A stretch of DNA of 5,056 bases from NCBI GenBank assembly GCA_002291955.1, contig DBBA01000204.1:1594-6649 (forward strand). The letters are read 5' to 3'. Below are positions 1-5,056 of this stretch, one piece after another (position 1 is the stretch's first letter; every line of letters begins with the position of its first letter). Origin of the DNA: Rhodobacteraceae bacterium UBA996. GTDB lineage: Bacteria; Pseudomonadota; Alphaproteobacteria; Rhodobacterales; Rhodobacteraceae. The notes under the pieces were generated by a model that worked only from the letters and a program-made list of their open reading frames with translations, did not search any database and was not told the origin of the DNA. Position numbers and translations under genes: made by a program.

Positions 1-255
1 ACGCTCGACCTCGGCATCCCGAACGTGCTGATCTGGTACGGTGTGCTCTACACCATCACCTGCCAGATCGCGTACCTGACGCCGCCCTTCGGCTACAACC
101 TGTTCCTGATGCGGGCGATGGCGGGCGATGCCGTCTCGCTTGCGGAAATCTACCGCGCCATCATCCCCATCGTGGCCATCATGGTCCTCGCACTCGGGAT
201 CGTGATGGCCTTCCCCGACATCGCGCTCTGGCTTCCCATGTCCTTCCGCGATTGA
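1..255 (+). CDS. dctM: TRAP transporter large permease (DctM family), C-terminal fragment
   Basis: This is the last 84 residues of the large membrane subunit of a tripartite ATP-independent periplasmic (TRAP) transporter. In this family the subunit forms the sodium-coupled translocation channel in the inner membrane and receives ligand from the periplasmic binding protein. The reading frame is open from base 1 and ends at TGA 253-255, so the 5' part (usually over 340 residues) lies outside the window. The strongest signature is the YLTPPFGYNLFLMRAM stretch (residues 25-40), matching the conserved TPPFG re-entrant motif near the DctM C-terminus. A last hydrophobic helix follows at about residues 54-72, then a short tail ending WLPMSFRD. 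The ending resembles the mannitol/chloroaromatic-type large permeases, but that does not set the substrate. The binding-protein gene follows 58 nt downstream. A DctQ small subunit gene or domain is expected upstream. GTG at 25 is an internal valine codon, not the start. Confidence 0.9.
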   Translation, partial: TLDLGIPNVLIWYGVLYTITCQIAYLTPPFGYNLFLMRAMAGDAVSLAEIYRAIIPIVAIMVLALGIVMAFPDIALWLPMSFRD

Positions 256-266
256 ACAACCGTCGA

Positions 267-285
267 GGCGCGGCCGAACCGCGCC
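267..285 (+). other. Short GC hairpin between dctM and dctP
   Basis: GGCGCGG (267-273) pairs perfectly with CCGCGCC (279-285) around a 5-nt loop, CCGAA, in the 58-nt spacer. It is followed by a run of C rather than T, so it is not a standard intrinsic terminator. A weak role in mRNA stability is possible; chance is also possible at this GC content. Confidence 0.45.
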
Positions 286-300
286 CCCCATGTCCCGCAC

Positions 301-307
301 AGAGAGG
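301..307 (+). promoter_or_regulatory. Ribosome binding site of dctP
   Basis: AGAGAGG sits 6 nt before ATG 314. It supports 314 as the start over the in-frame ATG at 290. The 290 ATG is preceded by a run of C with no Shine-Dalgarno match and would put eight extra residues ahead of the twin-arginine motif. Confidence 0.75.
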
Positions 308-313
308 TTCCCG

Positions 314-1348
314 ATGACGACACGCCGCAAGTTCCTGACCGCCACGGCCGCCGCCGTTCCCGCCACCCTCGCCGCACCCGCGGTCATCGGGCAGGCCCCG
401 ATCACCTGGCGGCTGCAGACCTATGCCGGTCCCGCGCTGGGCGAGCAGGTGGTGAAGCCCGCCATCGACAGCTTCAACAAGATCGCCGCCGGCCAGATGC
501 AGATCGAGCTCTACTACGCCGACCAGCTGGTGCCGACGGGCGAGCTGTTCCAGGCGCTGCAGCGCGGCACCATCGACGCGGTGCAGTCCGACGACGACTC
601 GATGGCCTCGCCCACCGAAGTCACCGTGTTCGGCGGCTACTTCCCGCTCGCGCTGCGCTACTCGCTCGACGTGCCGGTGCTGTTCAACAAGTACGGCCTC
701 GATGCGATCTGGAAGGAGGAATACGCCAAGGTCGGCGTGCAGCACATCTCGGCCGGGTCCTGGGACCCCTGCCACTTCGCCACCAAGGACCCGATCAATT
801 CGCTCGCCGACCTGCAGGGCAAGCGCATCTTCACCTTCCCGACCGCAGGCCGGTTCCTCGCGCAGTTCGGCGTGGTGCCGGTGAACGTGCCCTACGGCGA
901 CGCGGAACTGGCGGTGCAGACCGGGGAACTCGACGGCATCGCCTGGTCCGGCATCACCGAGGTCTACACGGTCGGCTGGTCGAACGTGACCAACTACTTC
1001 CTGACGAACAACATCTCGGGCGCCTGGATCGGCCACTTCTTCGCCAACCAGGACCGCTGGAACGAGGTGCCCGCGCCCCTGCAGGAACTGATGCGCGTCT
1101 GCTTCGAGCAGTCGCACTACTACCGCCAGCACTGGTACTGGGGCGGCGAGGCCGACCTGCGCGTGAACGGCGGCAAGCTGGCGCTGACGACGATCCCCGA
1201 TGCCGAATGGGCCACCGTGGAAGCCGCCGCCGTGGCGTTCTGGGACGAGATCGCGGCGGAATCCGAGACCAAGGCCAAGATCGTCGGCATCATCAAGCAG
1301 TACAACGACCTGATGCAGAAGACCGGCCGCCCCTACCGCTATGCCTGA
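314..1348 (+). CDS. dctP: TRAP transporter periplasmic substrate-binding protein (DctP family), Tat-exported
   Basis: This 344-residue protein is the periplasmic ligand-binding subunit that delivers substrate to the DctQ/DctM membrane part. The N-terminus MTTRRKFL carries a twin-arginine motif (R4-R5), then an Ala-rich hydrophobic segment and a likely cleavage site near residues 23-28, so export folded through Tat is predicted. The core matches the DctP family: the ELFQALQRGTIDAV region (residues 77-90), the SLADLQGKRIF segment (163-173), the PYGDAELAVQTGELDGI segment (193-209) that resembles the usual 'ALQTGVVDG' motif, and a helical C-terminus ending GRPYRYA. The family's ligand-carboxylate arginine normally follows DLxG by four residues; here that position appears to be F173. 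An acidic run, DDD 93-95, and several Trp/Tyr residues (W211, W222, W274, W276) could contribute to an unusual pocket. The length is normal for the family. Its place between dctM and a gamma-glutamyl ligase gene suggests an amine ligand; ethanolamine is my best guess, unproven. Confidence 0.92.
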   Translation: MTTRRKFLTATAAAVPATLAAPAVIGQAPITWRLQTYAGPALGEQVVKPAIDSFNKIAAGQMQIELYYADQLVPTGELFQALQRGTIDAVQSDDDSMASPTEVTVFGGYFPLALRYSLDVPVLFNKYGLDAIWKEEYAKVGVQHISAGSWDPCHFATKDPINSLADLQGKRIFTFPTAGRFLAQFGVVPVNVPYGDAELAVQTGELDGIAWSGITEVYTVGWSNVTNYFLTNNISGAWIGHFFANQDRWNEVPAPLQELMRVCFEQSHYYRQHWYWGGEADLRVNGGKLALTTIPDAEWATVEAAAVAFWDEIAAESETKAKIVGIIKQYNDLMQKTGRPYRYA

Positions 1349-1377
1349 GGGCGTGACACAACCCGCATGACAGACAC

Positions 1378-1407
1378 CGGCAGGCGCGGGACCGCCCGCG
1401 CCTGCCG
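1378..1407 (+). other. Perfect 13-bp GC-rich hairpin in the dctP-ligase spacer
   Basis: CGGCAGGCGCGGG (1378-1390) pairs without mismatch with CCCGCGCCTGCCG (1395-1407) around a 4-nt loop, ACCG. It begins 30 nt after the dctP stop and ends 10 nt before the ligase ribosome binding site. The next bases are CACCTGAAGAAAG, with no T-tract, so Rho-independent termination is unlikely on the + strand. A processing or 3'-end stability element that keeps binding-protein mRNA in excess over the downstream enzymes fits the position and is known for other binding-protein operons. This role is inferred. Confidence 0.75.
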
Positions 1408-1416
1408 CACCTGAAG

Positions 1417-1424
1417 AAAGGGGG
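1417..1424 (+). promoter_or_regulatory. Ribosome binding site of the GS-like ligase
   Basis: AAAGGGGG lies 6 nt before ATG 1431 and favours that start over the in-frame ATG at 1449. The last two G and the next five bases (GGCAGGC, 1423-1429) repeat the left arm of the upstream hairpin (1379-1385), so this site could pair with the hairpin's right arm instead. Confidence 0.7.
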
Positions 1425-1430
1425 CAGGCC

Positions 1431-2792
1431 ATGCCCGGCAATCTGACGATGGACGAGCTTCGCGCCGCAGTGGACGCGGGCACCATCGACACAGTCCTGA
1501 CTTGCATCATCGACATGCAGGGCCGCCTGATGGGCAAGCGGTTCCACGCCCGCCACTTCGTGGACAGTGGCTGGAAGGAAACCCACGGCTGCAACTACCT
1601 GCTCGCCACCGACATCGAGATGACGACGGTGCAGGGCTACAAGGCCACGTCCTGGGCCGCGGGCTATGGCGACTACACCCACAAGCCCGACCTTTCGACG
1701 CTGCGCCGTATCCCGTGGCTGCCCGGCACCGCCATGGTCACCTGCGACGTGCTGGATCACCACGGACACGAGGTGCCTCATTCCCCCCGCGCTGTCCTGA
1801 AGCGGCAGGTCGCCCGCGCCCGCGCGATGGGGTTCGACCCGATGATGGCCACCGAACTGGAATTCTTCCTGTTCGAAGGCGGCTACAACGCGCTGCGCGA
1901 CAGCGGCTATCGCGACCTCGTCGGCCTGTCGCGCTACAACATCGACTACTCGATCCTCGGCACCACCAAGGAAGAAGGCGTGATGCGGGCGATCCGCAAC
2001 GGCCTGTTCGGCGCCGGGATCCCGGTCGAGAATTCCAAGGGCGAGGCCGAGGCCGGGCAGGAGGAAATCAACGTCCGCTATTCCGATGCCCTGAACACCG
2101 CCGACATGCACGCCATCGTCAAGAACGGCGTCAAGGAGATCGCCCACCAGCACGGCCTGGCCGCGACCTTCATGGCGAAATACGCGACCGACCGGGCGGG
2201 GTCGTCCAGCCACATCCACCAGTCGCTGTTCCGGGACGGATCGAACGCGTTCCACGATCCGGACGCCCCGCACGGCATGTCGGCCACCATGCGGGCCTAC
2301 CTTGCGGGTCTTCTCGCCCATGCGACCGAGATGACCGTGTTCCTTGCGCCCTATGTCAACAGCTACAAGCGGTTCTGCGTGGGGATGTTCGCGCCCACCC
2401 GCATCGTCTGGTCCACCGACAACCGCACCGCGGGGTATCGGGTCTGCGGGGCCGACACCAAGGCCGTCCGCGTGGAATGCCGCGTGGGTGGGGCCGACCT
2501 GAACCCTTACCTCGCGCTGGCGGCACAACTGGCCGCGGGGCTGGACGGGGTGGAACGCGGCCTGCCCCTGCAACCCGAGGCGTCGGGCGACGTCTACCAG
2601 TCCGACGACGCGCCCCGCATCCCCGGCACCCTGCGCAACGCCGCCGCCGCCCTGCATGACAGCCCGTTCCTGCGGGCCGCCCTTGGCGACGACGTGGTGG
2701 ACCACTACACCCGCGCCGCCCTGTGGGAGATCGAGGAGCAGGACCGCATCGTGACCGACTGGGAAGTAATGCGCGGCTTCGAACGCGCCTGA
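1431..2792 (+). CDS. glnT: Glutamine synthetase-family ligase, type III/GlnT group; probable gamma-glutamyl-amine (amino-alcohol) synthetase
   Basis: This 453-residue cytoplasmic enzyme has the whole glutamine synthetase fold. A small N-terminal beta-grasp domain contains DMQGRLMGKRF (28-38). The catalytic domain has metal-binding ELEFFLF (142-148; E142, E144), the subgroup-type GEAEAGQEEINVRY (204-217; E205, E212), SSHIHQSLF (259-267; H261 matches the metal-ligand His), NSYKR (310-314), and VECRVGGADLNPYLALAA (348-365; E349, R351). All the ATP, metal and glutamate positions I can place are kept, so it should be active. The family joins the gamma-carboxyl of glutamate to ammonia or, in many members of this group, to a primary amine (gamma-glutamylmethylamide, -putrescine, -ethanolamide, -isopropylamide synthetases). 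The standard ammonia-site segment of GlnA is not recognisable. A TRAP importer upstream and ALDH plus Fe-ADH downstream argue for catabolic amine capping rather than nitrogen assimilation. The specific amine, possibly ethanolamine, is inferred. The gene symbol is a family label. Confidence 0.9.
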   Translation: MPGNLTMDELRAAVDAGTIDTVLTCIIDMQGRLMGKRFHARHFVDSGWKETHGCNYLLATDIEMTTVQGYKATSWAAGYGDYTHKPDLSTLRRIPWLPGTAMVTCDVLDHHGHEVPHSPRAVLKRQVARARAMGFDPMMATELEFFLFEGGYNALRDSGYRDLVGLSRYNIDYSILGTTKEEGVMRAIRNGLFGAGIPVENSKGEAEAGQEEINVRYSDALNTADMHAIVKNGVKEIAHQHGLAATFMAKYATDRAGSSSHIHQSLFRDGSNAFHDPDAPHGMSATMRAYLAGLLAHATEMTVFLAPYVNSYKRFCVGMFAPTRIVWSTDNRTAGYRVCGADTKAVRVECRVGGADLNPYLALAAQLAAGLDGVERGLPLQPEASGDVYQSDDAPRIPGTLRNAAAALHDSPFLRAALGDDVVDHYTRAALWEIEEQDRIVTDWEVMRGFERA

Positions 2793-2797
2793 GGTGA
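2791..2797 (+). promoter_or_regulatory. Ribosome binding site of the aldehyde dehydrogenase, overlapping the upstream stop
   Basis: GAGGTGA overlaps the ligase TGA (2790-2792) and continues into the gap, so ATG 2802 is 7 nt from the GAGG core. It supports 2802 over the in-frame ATG at 2811. The arrangement implies translational coupling with the ligase gene. Confidence 0.75.
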
Positions 2798-2801
2798 CGC
2801 C

Positions 2802-4193
2802 ATGACATTGATGATCCAGTGCATCTCGCCCGTGGACGGGCGGGTCTATGCCGAGCGCCTCGCGCTGACCGACGATCAGGCCGACGCCGCCGTCGCCCGC
2901 GCCCGCGCCGCGCAATCCGCCTGGGCCGCGCTGCCGCTCACCGACCGCATCGCGCGGGTGCAGGCGGGCGTCGCCGCGCTGAATGGGATGAAGGACCGGG
3001 TGGTCGATGAACTTGCCTGGCAGATGGGCCGCCCCACCCGCTTCGGCGGCGAATTCGGGGGGCTCAACGAACGCACCGCCTACATGACCGGCATCGCGGA
3101 AAGCGCGCTGGCCCCTATGGTGGTCGATGACAGCGACCGCTTCGCCCGGCGCATCGAATTCGCGCCGCAGGGCGTGGTGTTCGTCATCGCGCCGTGGAAC
3201 TACCCCTACATGACCGCGATGAACACCATCGTGCCCGCGCTGGTCGCAGGCAATTCGGTCATCCTGAAGCACGCGAGCCAGACCCTGCTGGTCGGCGAAC
3301 GCATCGCGGACGCCCTGCACGCGGGCGGCGTGCCTGCGGACGTGTTCCAGAACGTGGTCCTGACCCATGCGGGCACCGAACGCCTGATCGCCGCCCGCAG
3401 CTTCGGCTTCGTCAACTTCACCGGATCGGTCGCGGGGGGCCAAGCCATCGAACGCGCCGCGGCGGGCACCTTCACAGGCCTGGGGCTGGAGCTGGGCGGC
3501 AAGGACCCGGGCTACGTCATGCCCGACGCCGACCTCGACTGGGCCGTGGACGTGCTGATGGACGGCGCGATGTACAACGCCGGGCAATGCTGCTGCGGGA
3601 TCGAACGCATCTATGTCCACCGGTCGCTGTTCGATGCCTTCGTGGAAAAGTCCGTCGCCTGGGTGAACGCGCTGCGCCTCGGCAACCCCTTCGACGCCGA
3701 CACCACGCTCGGCCCCATGGCCAACAGGCGCTTCGCCGACACCGTCCGTGCCCAGACGGCCGAGGCCGTGGCAGCAGGCGCCAAGCCCCTGATCGAGCGC
3801 CAGCACTTCCCCGCCGACGACGGCGGCACCTACCTGATGCCGCAGATCCTCGTGAACGTGGACCACTCCATGCGCGTGATGCGCGAGGAATCCTTTGGCC
3901 CCGTGGTCGGCATCATGCCCGTGGACAGCGACGACGAAGCGCTGTCCCTCATGAACGACAGCCCCTATGGCCTGACCGCCAGCCTGTGGACGCAGGACGT
4001 GGACCGCGCCTGGGCGCTGGCCCGCCGGGTCGAGACCGGGACCGTGTTCCTCAACCGCGCCGACTATCTGGACCCCGCGCTCTGCTGGACGGGGTGCAAG
4101 GACACCGGACGCGGCGCGGGCCTGTCGCCCCTTGGCTACCACGCGGTCACGCGCCTCCGCAGCTACCACTTCCGCAAGGTGAAACCGTCATGA
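2802..4193 (+). CDS. NAD(P)-dependent aldehyde dehydrogenase; probable gamma-glutamyl-aminoaldehyde dehydrogenase
   Basis: This 463-residue cytoplasmic member of the aldehyde dehydrogenase superfamily oxidises an aldehyde to its acid through a cysteine thioester. Visible signatures in order: APWNYP (130-135; oxyanion Asn N133), LKHASQT (155-161; cofactor Lys K156), FTGS (206-209), ELGGKDP (230-236; general-base Glu E230), GQCCCGIER (261-269; catalytic Cys by the GQxC rule is C264), EESFGP (362-367) and a C-terminal interface segment beginning near WTGCKDTGRG (429-438). It is somewhat shorter than the usual 480-500 residues but has no gap in the core. S159, where NAD-specific enzymes have Glu, matches the KPASQT motif of NADP-using succinate-semialdehyde dehydrogenase GabD, so NADP use is plausible. 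It starts 9 nt after the ligase stop and its stop overlaps the Fe-ADH start. Context makes gamma-glutamyl-aminoacetaldehyde (product gamma-glutamyl-glycine) a reasonable substrate, but the sequence alone does not give specificity. Confidence 0.9.
   Translation: MTLMIQCISPVDGRVYAERLALTDDQADAAVARARAAQSAWAALPLTDRIARVQAGVAALNGMKDRVVDELAWQMGRPTRFGGEFGGLNERTAYMTGIAESALAPMVVDDSDRFARRIEFAPQGVVFVIAPWNYPYMTAMNTIVPALVAGNSVILKHASQTLLVGERIADALHAGGVPADVFQNVVLTHAGTERLIAARSFGFVNFTGSVAGGQAIERAAAGTFTGLGLELGGKDPGYVMPDADLDWAVDVLMDGAMYNAGQCCCGIERIYVHRSLFDAFVEKSVAWVNALRLGNPFDADTTLGPMANRRFADTVRAQTAEAVAAGAKPLIERQHFPADDGGTYLMPQILVNVDHSMRVMREESFGPVVGIMPVDSDDEALSLMNDSPYGLTASLWTQDVDRAWALARRVETGTVFLNRADYLDPALCWTGCKDTGRGAGLSPLGYHAVTRLRSYHFRKVKPS
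4176..4182 (+). promoter_or_regulatory. Ribosome binding site of the Fe-ADH, inside the ALDH gene
   Basis: AAGGTGA lies 7 nt before ATG 4190, within the last codons of the aldehyde dehydrogenase gene. Together with the ATGA stop/start overlap (4190-4193) it fixes the start and indicates coupled translation. Confidence 0.75.
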
Positions 4194-5056
4194 CCGCGCC
4201 TACCGTCAACTGGTCCTACCCCACCGCCGTGAAGTTCGGCCCCGGCCGCGTCGCCGAACTGGCCGACCACTGCAAGGCGGCGGGCATCGCCCGCCCGCTG
4301 CTGGTGACCGACCGCGCGCTGGCGGCCCTGCCGATCACCGCAGCAGCCCTCGACGTCCTCGCCAAGGGCGGCCTCGGCCGTGCGGTGTTCAGCGAGGTGG
4401 ACGCCAACCCGACCGAGGCCAACATGACCGCGGGCATCGCGGCCTATCTGGCCGGAAACCACGACGGCGTGGTGGCCTTTGGTGGCGGCTCTGCCCTCGA
4501 CCTTGGCAAGATGATCGCCCTCATGGCCCGCCAGAAGCCCGGCCTGTCGGTCTGGGAACTCGAGGATATCGGCGACTGGTGGACCCGTGCCGATGCCGCC
4601 AGCATCGCCCCCGTGATCGCTGTGCCCACCACGGCGGGAACCGGGTCCGAGGTCGGGCGTGCGGGCGTGCTGACCAACAGCGCCACCCACCGCAAGAAGA
4701 TCATCTTCCACCCCGGCCTGATGCCCCGCATCACCCTCTGCGACCCCGAACTGACCGTGGGCATGCCCGCCTTCATCACCGCGGGCACCGGCATGGACGC
4801 GCTGGCGCACTGCCTGGAAGCCTATTGCAGCCCGTTCTACCACCCGATGTCGCAGGGCATCGCGCTGGAAGGCATGCGGCTGGTGTTTCAGAACCTGCCC
4901 GTGGCCTACGCGAACCCCACGGATATCGAAGCCCGCGCCAACATGATGGCCGCCGCCGCGATGGGCGCGGTGGCGTTCCAGAAGGGGCTGGGCGCCATCC
5001 ATTCGCTGTCGCACCCCGTGGGCGCCGTCTACAACACCCACCACGGCACCACGAAC
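4190..5056 (+). CDS. Iron-containing alcohol dehydrogenase, N-terminal 289 residues (3' end cut by the window)
   Basis: This is an NAD(P)-dependent group III (Fe-ADH) alcohol dehydrogenase, a cytoplasmic enzyme interconverting a primary alcohol and an aldehyde. The N-terminal nucleotide domain has GGGSALDLGK (98-107) and PTTAGTGSE (146-154). CDPELT (184-189) precedes the helical metal domain with GMDALAHCLEAY (201-212) and HSLSHPVGAVYNTHHG (271-286). By comparison with lactaldehyde reductase FucO, the metal ligands are D203, H207, H271 and H285, all present, with H275 at the conserved extra His. The usual NTPHG is NTHHG here. The frame is still open at the last base. Family members run to about 380-390 residues, so roughly 90-100 are missing. 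The start overlaps the ALDH stop. Paired with an ALDH and a gamma-glutamyl ligase, a fitting role is oxidation of a gamma-glutamylated amino alcohol to the aldehyde used by the neighbouring ALDH. A general alcohol or aldehyde role cannot be excluded. Confidence 0.92.
   Translation, partial: MTAPTVNWSYPTAVKFGPGRVAELADHCKAAGIARPLLVTDRALAALPITAAALDVLAKGGLGRAVFSEVDANPTEANMTAGIAAYLAGNHDGVVAFGGGSALDLGKMIALMARQKPGLSVWELEDIGDWWTRADAASIAPVIAVPTTAGTGSEVGRAGVLTNSATHRKKIIFHPGLMPRITLCDPELTVGMPAFITAGTGMDALAHCLEAYCSPFYHPMSQGIALEGMRLVFQNLPVAYANPTDIEARANMMAAAAMGAVAFQKGLGAIHSLSHPVGAVYNTHHGTTN

Noticed and set aside
111..130. Perfect 10-bp tandem repeat GCGGGCGATG x2 in dctM
   Set aside because: A recent 10-bp duplication would shift the frame, yet the normal DctM C-terminus continues in frame. 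Probably chance in GC-rich coding DNA.
290..313. Earlier in-frame ATG for dctP
   Set aside because: It has no Shine-Dalgarno match. It would also add MSRTERFP before the twin-arginine signal, whereas ATG 314 has AGAGAGG 6 nt upstream.
1378..1407. Intrinsic transcription terminator
   Set aside because: The hairpin is strong, but no T-run follows on the + strand and the next gene is co-directional with a ribosome binding site 10 nt later.
1349..1430. Promoter in the dctP-ligase spacer
   Set aside because: I see no convincing -35/-10 pair; the spacer is mostly hairpin and ribosome binding site.
179..1594. 471-codon minus-strand frame over dctP, and a 293-codon frame at 4163-5044 over the Fe-ADH
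   Set aside because: Same GC-driven antisense effect: low-complexity composition, no recognisable motif, and full overlap with well-supported genes.
1502..2659. 385-codon + strand frame inside the ligase gene
   Set aside because: Out-of-frame shadow, rich in Arg/Pro and without domain signatures; the ligase frame carries all the GS motifs.
1431..2792. Housekeeping nitrogen-assimilation glutamine synthetase (GlnA)
   Set aside because: The motif variants, the lack of a recognisable ammonia-site segment and the operon with a transporter and two dehydrogenases fit an amine ligase better.
1293..4169. 958-codon open frame on the minus strand across the ligase and ALDH genes
   Set aside because: It is a shadow caused by G/C-rich third positions. 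The predicted protein is rich in H, G, R, V and A with no family motif, while the + strand genes beneath it have complete catalytic signatures.
1431..5056. Putrescine (Puu) pathway
   Set aside because: The ligase and ALDH would fit, but no FAD-dependent oxidase (PuuB) is present in the window and an Fe-ADH sits in its place. It cannot be fully excluded without flanking sequence.

Overview
The window is a GC-rich stretch in which five genes lie head to tail on the + strand. Third codon positions are strongly G/C, there is a TRAP transporter, and the gene families are of a type common in Alphaproteobacteria. I infer a Rhodobacterales-like bacterium, but nothing in the sequence fixes the genus. 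Both ends cut through genes: the first gene has lost its 5' part and the last its 3' part.

Layout: (1) 1-255, the last 84 residues of a TRAP transporter large membrane subunit (DctM). (2) 314-1348, the matching periplasmic substrate-binding protein (DctP) with a Tat-type signal peptide. (3) An 82-nt spacer, 1349-1430, with a perfect 13-bp GC-rich hairpin. (4) 1431-2792, a glutamine-synthetase-fold ligase of the type III/GlnT group. (5) 2802-4193, an NAD(P)-dependent aldehyde dehydrogenase. (6) 4190-5056, an iron-dependent alcohol dehydrogenase, cut at the window edge. The last three genes are tightly packed: a 9-nt gap, then an ATGA stop/start overlap. No promoter or T-tailed terminator is visible, so the window looks like the middle of one operon.

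How the genes may work together (inference): the TRAP system imports a small organic amine. The GS-like ligase caps its amino group with glutamate. The Fe-ADH oxidises the alcohol end to an aldehyde, and the ALDH oxidises that to an acid. If the substrate is an amino alcohol such as ethanolamine, the series would be gamma-glutamyl-ethanolamide, gamma-glutamyl-aminoacetaldehyde, gamma-glutamyl-glycine. A hydrolase outside the window would then release glycine and glutamate. This is a B12-independent and microcompartment-free alternative to the Eut route, and it resembles the Puu putrescine pathway with an alcohol dehydrogenase in place of the amine oxidase. The substrate is a hypothesis. The enzyme families are well supported.
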